Positions 1 through 5,154 of a DNA stretch of 5,154 nt are shown here, piece after piece. This DNA comes from Actinomycetes bacterium (lineage in GTDB: Bacteria > Actinomycetota > Acidimicrobiia > Acidimicrobiales > Acidimicrobiaceae). The stretch covers positions 1 through 5,154 of the forward strand of contig JAKBSX010000287.1 in assembly GCA_021844725.1 (NCBI GenBank). Direction: 5' to 3'. Made by a program: the position numbers and the translations under genes. The notes beneath the pieces were generated by a model. That model did not search any database. It was given only the letters and a program-made list of their open reading frames with translations, and had not been told where the DNA came from. Positions within the stretch are counted from its first letter, which is position 1. Each line of letters starts with the position of its first letter.

Positions 1-377
1 ATAAGGTGAACGCGGGCTTCAAGCGAGCTGGGGGTTCCCGCATCAACTTCCGCTACCAGAGAGAGCTAACCGATGCAGATTTGCAGCCAAGCCAGTTTTT
101 CAAGTTCATGGGTCGGGTTGTGGATGTAAGCGGAATCGAAACCCAATTGGATGTAAAGAAAATGCCCGCCGCCGACCAGAGCGCCATTGATAACCACACC
201 GTCATCAACGGTATGACCTACGAAATGGTTCTACTGAGCTTTGGCGACCCGGAACAGAAAAAAGTAGAAGACAGCTCCGGCAGCACTTTCAAGGAAACCT
301 GGTATTACCTGAAGGCTGGCCACCGCTGGATTCTGCACTTTGAAAACGGAAAAGTGGCGCAAATTCAGACGTTCTGA
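1..377 (+). CDS. C-terminal part of an unidentified protein with a BamE/SmpA-like tail module (5' end outside window)
   Basis: The reading frame is open from the first full codon (bases 3-5, Lys) to the TGA at 375-377. A GTG at 6-8 could be a start, but only five bases lie before it and the frame stays open, so I read this as the 3' end of a longer gene. About 124 residues are visible. The first 40 or so alternate charged and aromatic residues, and there is no signal peptide or membrane segment. The last 57 or so begin with INGMTYEMVLLSFGDP, followed by a WYYL segment and a final HFENGKVAQIQTF. This order (small residue, helix ending in a G-D-P turn, then W-Y, then a closing F-x-N-G-K-V strand) resembles the BamE/SmpA-like fold found in many envelope proteins; that is a pattern match by eye, not a search result. 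The gene is 189 bases from the next one and is probably a separate unit. Function not recognised. Confidence 0.7.
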   Translation, partial: KVNAGFKRAGGSRINFRYQRELTDADLQPSQFFKFMGRVVDVSGIETQLDVKKMPAADQSAIDNHTVINGMTYEMVLLSFGDPEQKKVEDSSGSTFKETWYYLKAGHRWILHFENGKVAQIQTF

Positions 378-379
378 AT
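363..379. repeat. 17-base perfect inverted repeat over a stop codon
   Basis: ATTCAGA (363-369) and TCTGAAT (373-379) are perfect reverse complements around a 3-base CGT loop, and the TGA stop at 375-377 lies in the right arm. The right arm can also pair with TCAGAA at 389-394, so two alternative hairpins are possible. No T tract follows (CGACTTTGATC), so this is at best a poor intrinsic terminator for the upstream gene. It may simply be chance. Confidence 0.35.
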
Positions 380-420
380 CGACTTTGATCAGAATACATT
401 AACGAGTAGCAGGCAGATGA

Positions 421-476
421 TTCATAGTTTCGCTGTTTTTGTTATCAGCAATAACAGTCAAGCTGAATGCTATGAA
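421..476. repeat. Nested inverted repeats upstream of the lipoprotein gene
   Basis: The outer arms TTCATAG (421-427) and CTATGAA (470-476) are perfect 7-base reverse complements. They enclose a second perfect dyad, TGTTAT (440-445) and ATAACA (451-456), around a 5-base CAGCA loop. CTGTT (433-437) can also pair with AACAG (453-457), giving a competing fold. The right outer arm overlaps the best -10-like word in the region. It could be a regulator binding site or an RNA leader structure; nothing in the window tells which. Confidence 0.4.
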
Positions 477-550
477 AGCCTTGGAAACTTAATTTCCCCT
501 TGAAAAGCGTCTTTCATCATCAAGGAAACAGGCTTCGCCGGGCTGTCGAG

Positions 551-556
551 AAGGAG
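551..556 (+). promoter_or_regulatory. Shine-Dalgarno site of the lipoprotein gene
   Basis: AAGGAG ends ten bases before the ATG at 567. It supports that start, as does the lipoprotein signal sequence that begins immediately after it. Confidence 0.75.
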
Positions 557-566
557 CAACCAGAAA

Positions 567-3011
567 ATGCGATCAAACATAAGAGTCGCCAACCTACTGT
601 TGATGATGAGCTTATTTCTATGCTTTAGCGGTTGTGGTGGAGGGAGCGGAACCATTGTTCAGCCCACCGTATCGTCCATTGCGATTAGTCCAACCGACGT
701 AAATGTTGGTCAAAAACAACAGTTAGTTGCAACCGCAACCTATAGCAACGGGTCGAGCCAACCCATAACTCCTGGGACATGGTCCTCATCGAACCCTCAG
801 GCATTGACTGTTTCCTCCACCGGCATAGCTACAGGAGTCGCATACGGACAATCGACTGTTTCCGCAAGCTACTCAGGGGTCGCCGGAAATGCTGTCCTTA
901 AAGTTCATGGTGGTGCCTTGAGTATTACGGTCACTGGGTCGGTAACCGGTACAGTTACCATAACAGGACCGGGCGGCTTTACGGCAAGCATTTCTACCAG
1001 TCAAACCCTGCAAGTCCCTCCAGGGGCCTATACGATCACGGGGAACCCGGCTGCTAGTGGAAATAGCAAATATTGGCCCTCTATTCAATCTCAAGCAATA
1101 ACGGTTCCCGATGGCGGTTCAGCATCCGCAACGGTCGATTACTCGACGATCATTCCGAACACAACCAAGGTTCTCGATGCCGCTGGTATTAACAGCCTTG
1201 TGGTCTCGTCGAATGGTTCTACGATCACAATGTCCTCAGCAAGTGCTGTGGCAGCCTCCCTGAGCGTGGGGGATGTGCTCGCTATCGCCCCGTGCCCTGC
1301 CGCACCGTCGGGCCTTCTGTTCAAAATCCTTGCTGTTAGTTCTAGTGGTGGGACCATCACTGCCTCTGTGCAAAGGGCTGCTTTAACGGATGCAATAGAA
1401 CAGGCAACGTTTAATTTCACCCAGGCAATTGGGCCACAGAACCTAACCGCAGACAGCAAGAAGCTATTGCTTAGTAGCCAGCCGTTCCGTGTGGCCCATG
1501 CTTTAGCCAACCCCCATGCCAGCGCAGGAGCTTGTGCCAGCAATTCTAATACAATTCAATTGCCCTACTCTGTCGTATTGGTGCAAAATACAGCAGGAAC
1601 ATTGTCGCTGACTGGTGAAGATGACGTGTGCGCATCCCTGCAACTTGATTTTCAAATTGGCAACTTCAAATTAGAGTCTCTCGATGCGAACGTAAATGGC
1701 GGGATTCACACCTCCATAGGCTTATCCGATACTGTGAACGGCAGTGTCAGTGGGTCACAGGATTTACCCTCCCTTAAAGGGAACACCATTACGGTACTGA
1801 TAGGGGATGTGCCAATTGGCTTGACCCCAACATTGACTCCTTTCGTAGGGGCAAGTGGGAGCGCGAACGCAACAGTTTCTACCGGAGTCTCTACGGACAC
1901 TACAATGACTCTTGGAGTAACGTATGCCAACGGCATATGGACTCCAGTGGACACCACTGTTTCGCCCACCGCTTTGTCGAGTGCTACGTCTGCGGATGGA
2001 AACGCCAGCATCAAAGGCTTGGCGGGATTAAAAGATGGGATTAGTATCGACTCAGTGCTGCTACCAGGAGTGAAAGCCGATGTAAGTCTGAGCGCTGATG
2101 GGTACCTGCAGCTTACCTCAGCCTTGAACCAGAATCCATGCTGGAGCTTGGTTGGCGGGCTAGAACTGAACGGTATCGAGTTGGCCGCCTCCTTTTTTGA
2201 TAGGACTCTGGCAGATTACTCGTTCGGGTCCCTGAATCTGTACACAACAAATGTGGGTCAAGCTACCGGACCATGCTATACCGTAACGGTAACTCCCGCA
2301 AATTCGATCCTCGCAGTCGGTCAAACTGTCCAACTTACGGCAAACGAAGTGGATGTGCTGGGTAATCCCATTGCGGCACAATTTCAATGGGCATCATCCG
2401 ATCAGACCGTTGCAACGGTGGATCAAAGTGGCCTCGTAACAGACGTCAGCCCTGGGGCAGCGACGATTAGCGCAACCGATACTAATACGACAGCAGTGGG
2501 CGTCGCGACCGTGAACGCGAGTGGAGCACCAACGTATTTCTTAACTGGTAACTGGTCGGGAACTGCAACAGACGTAGATAGTGGACTGACTTCCACTGAT
2601 AGCGTCGGCGCCTCGATCGATCAAACGCCTACATCCTTCACGGTAACGTTCACCTATCTCAGCGTCGCGAGTGTGCCCATTACCTACACAATTTATGGTC
2701 AGATTAACGGTAGCAATGTCAGCTTTATAATCGCGTCGAGCGGCCCGTATAACTCGTATATCGGTGACAAAGGCACAGCTACCATCAGCTCGGATGGTTT
2801 GCAAGTGACAGGAAGCGGCTTGGATGCAAACGGCACGATGCAGAGCGGCACGATGACGTGGGATGGGAATATGAAGCTGACCGGAGTCACCATCTTTCCC
2901 GCATCTGGCGGCACTTGGAGCGGTAATGTCACAACGGATGGGCAGCACTTAACTGGCGGAGCAACTAATCCAAATGGGGACACTGTCACCTGGGACTTGA
3001 CACGACAATGA
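567..3011 (+). CDS. Big_2 (Ig-like group 2) multidomain predicted lipoprotein
   Basis: This 814-residue protein is predicted to be exported and lipid-anchored. Residues 1-22 have a short basic start (R2, R6), a hydrophobic run (L10-F20) and a lipobox ending F-S-G with Cys23, followed by a flexible GGGSG tether. F at -3 is unusual but tolerated. Domains by eye: Big_2 at about 33-113 (SSIAISPTDVNVGQ, WSSSNP, STGIATGVAYG); a PEGA-like beta module at about 116-194 (ITGPGGFTASIS, PPGAYTITG); a region at 197-330 starting TTKVLDAAG with VGDVLAIAPCPAAPSGLL; a long beta-rich region at 332-567 with repeated alternating S/T/G strands and the marks LNQNPCWSLVGGLELNG and RTLADYSFG; a second Big_2 at about 572-651; and a C-terminal beta-strand domain at about 657-814 opening with GNWSGTA. 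The 197-567 segment resembles a secreted module I recall from acidobacterial proteins, with no known function. Mature cysteines other than Cys23 are C243, C323, C355, C525 and C570, so disulfides are possible. There is no enzyme motif. It is the first gene of a coupled pair with the TolC-like gene. A binding, adhesion or scaffold role at the cell surface or in the periplasm is an inference. Confidence 0.85.
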   Translation: MRSNIRVANLLLMMSLFLCFSGCGGGSGTIVQPTVSSIAISPTDVNVGQKQQLVATATYSNGSSQPITPGTWSSSNPQALTVSSTGIATGVAYGQSTVSASYSGVAGNAVLKVHGGALSITVTGSVTGTVTITGPGGFTASISTSQTLQVPPGAYTITGNPAASGNSKYWPSIQSQAITVPDGGSASATVDYSTIIPNTTKVLDAAGINSLVVSSNGSTITMSSASAVAASLSVGDVLAIAPCPAAPSGLLFKILAVSSSGGTITASVQRAALTDAIEQATFNFTQAIGPQNLTADSKKLLLSSQPFRVAHALANPHASAGACASNSNTIQLPYSVVLVQNTAGTLSLTGEDDVCASLQLDFQIGNFKLESLDANVNGGIHTSIGLSDTVNGSVSGSQDLPSLKGNTITVLIGDVPIGLTPTLTPFVGASGSANATVSTGVSTDTTMTLGVTYANGIWTPVDTTVSPTALSSATSADGNASIKGLAGLKDGISIDSVLLPGVKADVSLSADGYLQLTSALNQNPCWSLVGGLELNGIELAASFFDRTLADYSFGSLNLYTTNVGQATGPCYTVTVTPANSILAVGQTVQLTANEVDVLGNPIAAQFQWASSDQTVATVDQSGLVTDVSPGAATISATDTNTTAVGVATVNASGAPTYFLTGNWSGTATDVDSGLTSTDSVGASIDQTPTSFTVTFTYLSVASVPITYTIYGQINGSNVSFIIASSGPYNSYIGDKGTATISSDGLQVTGSGLDANGTMQSGTMTWDGNMKLTGVTIFPASGGTWSGNVTTDGQHLTGGATNPNGDTVTWDLTRQ
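3008..3011 (+). other. ATGA stop/start overlap coupling the lipoprotein and TolC-like genes
   Basis: The ATG of the downstream gene (3008-3010) overlaps the TGA of the upstream gene (3009-3011). No good Shine-Dalgarno word lies just before this ATG; the nearest purine-rich stretch is GGGAC around 2993-2997. Initiation is therefore probably by re-use of ribosomes finishing the lipoprotein gene, which would tie the amounts of the two proteins together. Confidence 0.75.
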
Positions 3012-4402
3012 GGGGGATATCGAATCTTGGATGGTCAAGAGGGCGGCTGGTGTTTATCGGCGCCTTTCTACTGTCACTCTTGAACAACATCTATGCCGCG
3101 CCAGTGTCTTTTCGGCGCGCAGTCGAGCTAGCTGCGGCCAAAAGCTCCGTAGGAGTTATTCCTGAGACAAATCTGGGGCAGTCGGGCCAAGCATGTGTTT
3201 CCTCCATTGCTCCGCTCGTTTCTCAGATTGTCCTTGACTCCGTTGTTGATTATTCGCCCGGATTGCAAATGTATTTAGTTGACGCTGACTCTATGAGTAA
3301 CCAGCAAGTGCTTAATGAGCTTGCGCTGAGACCTCTTCAACAAGGTGCTCATCAGAAATGTCAAACTGAAGAGTCTGTAGTGTCGAGTATGCACCGTTCC
3401 GTAACTCTGATCGCTGCTATCGAATACGTTCAGCTAAGCTGGGTGAGTTTACAGCTTAAAGTGCTGAAACAGGAGCACGAAACGGCAGTCCGGATGGTAG
3501 CAATAGAGAAGATGCGCGTCGTGGTCGGAGTCGATGAGGATGTCTCGCTGATTCGAGCGAGGCTTTTGGAAGCACAGAGTCGCGCCCGAGTCGCGGTTCT
3601 GGAAAGTGAAGAGCTAGAACTGCGCGAGGATTTATCCTACCTCACGGGGTTGCCCGACGACCAGATCGAGACCATCCCCGGATCGGTCCCCCCCTTGCGA
3701 GTGGAGGCAGGGACGAGTGCGAGTGGCCAGACCATCCAGCCGCATTGCTATATCGTGATTGCTAAACTGCAAGCGTCAGTGAAAGAACTTGCTGCCGCGC
3801 GAGACGCCGCGCAACTGACTTATCTCCTGGTAGAGCGCGATGCAATTAGGACAGCCGGTTTGGGGAAGGCTACATTGCGCAAGGAGCTTGCCAGCCAAGT
3901 CGGTGCGGACGAGAAATTCGTTGCACTGCTCGATGCCACTTGTGAATTACAAATGGCTCAATTTGAACTACTGGATAGTATCGGCAAGTTTGAAAACTGG
4001 GCAGTATCAGTAGAAAACGATAAGCCCGCATTGTTGCAAAGGCATTCTGACGACAAAAGCATTCCTATGACACACACAAGGAAGTCCGGCACTTCCTTGT
4101 TAGACATCGCGGTCGCTCAAGCATCTGTCAAAACAATATTACTTTTGCCGTACGACGAAACCTTAAAGGTTCGCGAATGTCGACAACTTGCAGCAGTTGC
4201 CATTGGTAGTGACCGCCGTGGGAAGGATGCTACCTCAGTAGTGAGGTGGTCTTCGTCGAACGAGTCGGTTGCAATTGTATCCACGTCAGGTCTCATTACA
4301 GGACTGAGACCTGGCCATGTCGTAATCTCCGCGACTCTAGCTGGAGTGTCGCAGTTTATTCCCATTACGGTCGGCGAGGAAGAGCCTATTCTCAAAAAAT
4401 AG
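3008..4402 (+). CDS. Shortened TolC-like exported protein with C-terminal Big_2 domain
   Basis: This protein has 464 residues. Residues 1-31 form a signal peptide: basic start (R2, R11, R13), hydrophobic core 14-25, and likely cleavage after A30 or A31; there is no lipobox. The mature protein opens VSFRRAVELAAAKSS, the position of the usual TolC-family first helix, though that helix is then broken by Gly and Pro (50-60). Residues 70-118 fall where the first barrel strands should be. Residues 121-230 are the clearest match: a long coiled coil with VGVDEDVSLIRARLLEAQ, then YLTGLPDDQIETIPGSVPPL. Typical members next have a helix, a second strand pair and another helix. Here only about 25 residues intervene before SVKELAAARDAAQL (257-270), which matches the second-repeat final helices and runs through KFVALLDATCELQ to ENW (331). 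I estimate that 100-140 residues are missing, without a frameshift. A Big_2 domain follows at about 373-455 (RWSSSNESVAIVSTSGLITG). Five cysteines (63, 118, 247, 312, 391) are unusual for this family. A standard efflux channel is unlikely; a periplasmic or outer-membrane scaffold partner of the upstream lipoprotein is possible. Confidence 0.8.
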   Translation: MRGISNLGWSRGRLVFIGAFLLSLLNNIYAAPVSFRRAVELAAAKSSVGVIPETNLGQSGQACVSSIAPLVSQIVLDSVVDYSPGLQMYLVDADSMSNQQVLNELALRPLQQGAHQKCQTEESVVSSMHRSVTLIAAIEYVQLSWVSLQLKVLKQEHETAVRMVAIEKMRVVVGVDEDVSLIRARLLEAQSRARVAVLESEELELREDLSYLTGLPDDQIETIPGSVPPLRVEAGTSASGQTIQPHCYIVIAKLQASVKELAAARDAAQLTYLLVERDAIRTAGLGKATLRKELASQVGADEKFVALLDATCELQMAQFELLDSIGKFENWAVSVENDKPALLQRHSDDKSIPMTHTRKSGTSLLDIAVAQASVKTILLLPYDETLKVRECRQLAAVAIGSDRRGKDATSVVRWSSSNESVAIVSTSGLITGLRPGHVVISATLAGVSQFIPITVGEEEPILKK

Positions 4403-4427
4403 AAGCATGATATCTGCTCCTCTTTTT
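4395..4427. terminator. Candidate bidirectional intrinsic terminator between convergent genes
   Basis: AGAAGCA (4401-4407) pairs with TGCTCCT (4415-4421), with one A/C mismatch, around a 7-base TGATATC loop. Outside this stem, after one T/C mismatch, AAAAA (4395-4399) can pair with TTTTT (4423-4427). Read on +, the stem is followed by CTTTTTCT; read on -, by ATTTTTTGAG. The hairpin starts in the TAG stop of the TolC-like gene (4400-4402) and lies about 75 bases beyond the antitoxin stop, so it is placed to end both transcripts. The stem is short and not GC-rich, so confidence is moderate. I see nothing else in the rest of the gap (4428-4502). Confidence 0.5.
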
Positions 4428-4502
4428 CTCACCATCAATAGCAATGCCTAGCGGGTGGTTACTGGCCCTGGCATATCCCTTCAAAAGCGCTCCCGTGCAT
4501 CG

Positions 4503-4820
4503 TCAGGCGATCAATTCAAGACCCTTTTTTTCGACCAGCGAGAGGAGTTTGAGGGAAGTTCCTTGCGGATGCTTTTCGCCACGCTCCCATTTGCTGATTA
4601 AGCTCGGTGTCACATTCAGGTAGGCCGCAAAGACCGTTTGACTCGCTTTCTCGCGTGTCCGCAGGGCACGAATCTTCTTCGGAGTCATCTCCTGAATCGG
4701 AGTGAGACACAGCACATCGAACTTGCGCATGGTCTTCCGATCCATGCCACCGACCTTGTACAGGTCAGTCGCCGTTTCATGAATCGCGCCCATTACATCG
4801 CTACGATACTTTTTAGGCAT
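4503..4820 (-). CDS. higA: HigA-type antitoxin, XRE-family helix-turn-helix protein
   Basis: This 105-residue protein is predicted to neutralise the toxin encoded just upstream on the same strand and to repress the operon promoter, as HigA-family antitoxins do. Its N-terminal 45 residues are the usual toxin-facing leader of this group (MPKKYRSDVMGAIHETA...). The XRE-type DNA-binding domain spans about 46-100: TPKKIRALRTREKASQ, then FAAYLNVTPSLISKWERG with the recognition helix at about 72-79, then P85, G87 and a final leucine-rich helix (LKLLSLVEKKGLELI). Length is normal for the family. The first ATG is favoured by an AGGAGGA site six bases upstream. The start overlaps the toxin stop by one base (TAATG), so the two are translationally coupled. 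The symbol follows family and toxin-first gene order; the copy may not be the direct counterpart of characterised HigA proteins. Confidence 0.88.
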   Translation of the reverse strand: MPKKYRSDVMGAIHETATDLYKVGGMDRKTMRKFDVLCLTPIQEMTPKKIRALRTREKASQTVFAAYLNVTPSLISKWERGEKHPQGTSLKLLSLVEKKGLELIA

Positions 4821-5154
4821 TACTCGTCCTCCTCTGGTTCGAGTATTTCAATCAGCGCCCCATCCGCCAGCCGTTTAGCTATCTCACTGTCGCTGTAGCC
4901 AAGCAGCACATTTGCCAGTTCCCGAAAGGCTTCCAGTTCATTCGTCTTAATGTTGCCAAGGTCCTTTTTCTCAAATCCGTAAACGAAGATAGCCCGTCCC
5001 TGGAACCGGAAGAGGATGATCGAACGAGAGCCGCCAGATTTCCCCTCGCCAGCGCGCGCAATACGTTGCTTGATGACCCCGCCGCCTAGGTCCGCGTCAA
5101 TCGAACCTTCATGGACGAGCCGTGCCGTCTCCCAGAGATCGGCATCACGGATAC
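4820..5154 (-). CDS. higB: RelE/HigB-type toxin (DUF1044-like), N-terminus outside window
   Basis: Reading leftwards from the window edge, 110 residues are visible before the TAA at 4822-4820. They begin IRDADLWETARLVHEG, continue SIDADLGGGVIKQRIARAGEGKSGGSRSII, then FRFQGRAIFVYGFEKKDLGNI, then NELEAFRELANVLLGYSDSEIAKRLADGALIEI, and end in an acidic tail. This is the signature order of the HigB-like RelE branch (PF06296/DUF1044): the DADLGGGVxKxR strand, the G-K-S-G-G-x-R turn, the F-V-Y-G-F-E-K-K core strand and the C-terminal helix with L-A-x-G-x-L-x-E. Known members are ribosome-dependent mRNA interferases. Members are usually about 110-125 residues, so perhaps 15-20 residues are missing at the edge. 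The reading frame is uninterrupted and no conserved block is lost, so the toxin is probably functional. Its promoter lies outside the window. Confidence 0.87.
   Translation of the reverse strand, partial: IRDADLWETARLVHEGSIDADLGGGVIKQRIARAGEGKSGGSRSIILFRFQGRAIFVYGFEKKDLGNIKTNELEAFRELANVLLGYSDSEIAKRLADGALIEILEPEEDE
4827..4833 (-). promoter_or_regulatory. Strong Shine-Dalgarno site of the antitoxin inside the toxin gene
   Basis: On the minus strand, AGGAGGA ends six bases before the antitoxin ATG. It lies within the last codons of the toxin, which encode its acidic EPEEDE tail. A near-ideal site here would favour more antitoxin than toxin from a shared mRNA. Confidence 0.75.

Larger units (their letters stand above)
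378..566 (+). promoter_or_regulatory. Intergenic leader region of the lipoprotein/TolC-like operon
   Basis: This 189-base gap must hold the promoter of the downstream pair if the pair is transcribed on its own. I found no convincing -35/-10 pair. The best -10-like word is TATGAA at 471-476 with a TG two bases in front (extended -10 style), but no matching -35 sits at the usual distance. The stretch is AT-richer than the flanking genes and carries two dyads: 421-476 (listed separately), and an imperfect one at 493-528. In the latter, CCTTGA (498-503) pairs with TCAAGG (520-525) and TTT (493-495) with AAA (526-528) around a two-base bulge. No credible small gene is present; the minus-strand frame here has no supporting features. 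Confidence 0.4.

Noticed and set aside
940..958. Inverted repeat GGTAAC / GTTACC inside the lipoprotein gene
   Set aside because: It falls in codons for alternating Val/Thr/Gly of a beta strand, where such short dyads arise from codon repetition.
2280..2290. 11-base palindrome ACCGTAACGGT
   Set aside because: It encodes the T-V-T-V strand that opens the second Big_2 domain; it is short, intragenic and best explained by coding.
470..3000. Minus-strand open frames at 470-655, 873-1094, 1139-1543, 1706-2014, 2160-2387, 2541-2948 and 2699-2989
   Set aside because: All but the first lie wholly opposite the 814-residue gene; the first overlaps its start and leader. None has a ribosome site, domain or export signal that outweighs the clear plus-strand gene, so they are mirror frames.
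4117..4395. Minus-strand frame opposite the Big_2 end of the TolC-like gene
   Set aside because: It is antisense to a recognisable Big_2 domain and has no features of its own.
3008..4402. TolC-like gene as a pseudogene
   Set aside because: Despite the missing middle segment, the frame is uninterrupted, the signal peptide and coiled-coil blocks are intact, the start is coupled to the upstream gene and a complete Big_2 domain follows. A stable shortened form fits better than decay, though a recent in-frame deletion cannot be excluded.
4443..4474. ATGCC / GGCAT dyad in the convergent gap as a second terminator
   Set aside because: It has only five base pairs, a loop of about 20 bases and no T tract on either strand.
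4638..4898. Plus-strand frame of 86 residues across the toxin-antitoxin pair
   Set aside because: It is antisense to the well-supported antitoxin and the toxin C-terminus, has no ribosome site, and its low-complexity Ser-rich end comes from the reverse of acidic codons.
4879..5061. Minus-strand 60-residue frame within the toxin gene
   Set aside because: It is in a different frame from the toxin, whose family motifs are clear and continuous to the window edge.

Overview
The window looks like a piece of a Gram-negative bacterial chromosome, most likely an acidobacterium (Terriglobia / Acidobacteriaceae-like). The reasons are a lipoprotein signal followed directly by a Gly-rich Cys-Gly-Gly-Gly-Ser tether, Big_2 (bacterial Ig-like group 2) domains of the type abundant in that phylum, and a TolC-family protein whose coiled-coil wording resembles acidobacterial members. 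This assignment rests on recalled family resemblance, not on a search. Base composition is moderate, and no rRNA, tRNA, CRISPR array or insertion sequence is visible.

Layout. (1) Bases 1-377, + strand: the 3' end of an unidentified gene whose last 60 residues or so resemble a small BamE/SmpA-like module. (2) Bases 378-566: a 189-base gap with nested inverted repeats and a good ribosome binding site. (3) Bases 567-3011, + strand: an 814-residue predicted lipoprotein with two Big_2 domains, a PEGA-like beta module, a long central beta-rich region and a C-terminal beta domain. (4) Bases 3008-4402, + strand: a 464-residue exported TolC-like protein, joined to the lipoprotein gene by a 4-base ATGA overlap. 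(5) Bases 4395-4427: a hairpin flanked by A and T runs that could terminate transcription from both sides. (6) Bases 4503-5154, - strand: a convergent HigB/HigA-type toxin-antitoxin pair. The antitoxin is complete and the toxin lacks only its N-terminus, which lies beyond the window.

The most unusual item is the lipoprotein/TolC-like pair. The TolC-like protein appears to lack the second-repeat beta strands and most of one long helix, and it carries a Big_2 domain at its C-terminus. Its partner lipoprotein carries Big_2 domains too. Translational coupling, shared domains and export signals suggest that the two act together in the periplasm or outer membrane. The missing barrel segment argues against an ordinary drug or protein efflux channel. 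Function is unknown. The toxin-antitoxin pair is a separate transcription unit and shows no functional link to the two exported proteins.
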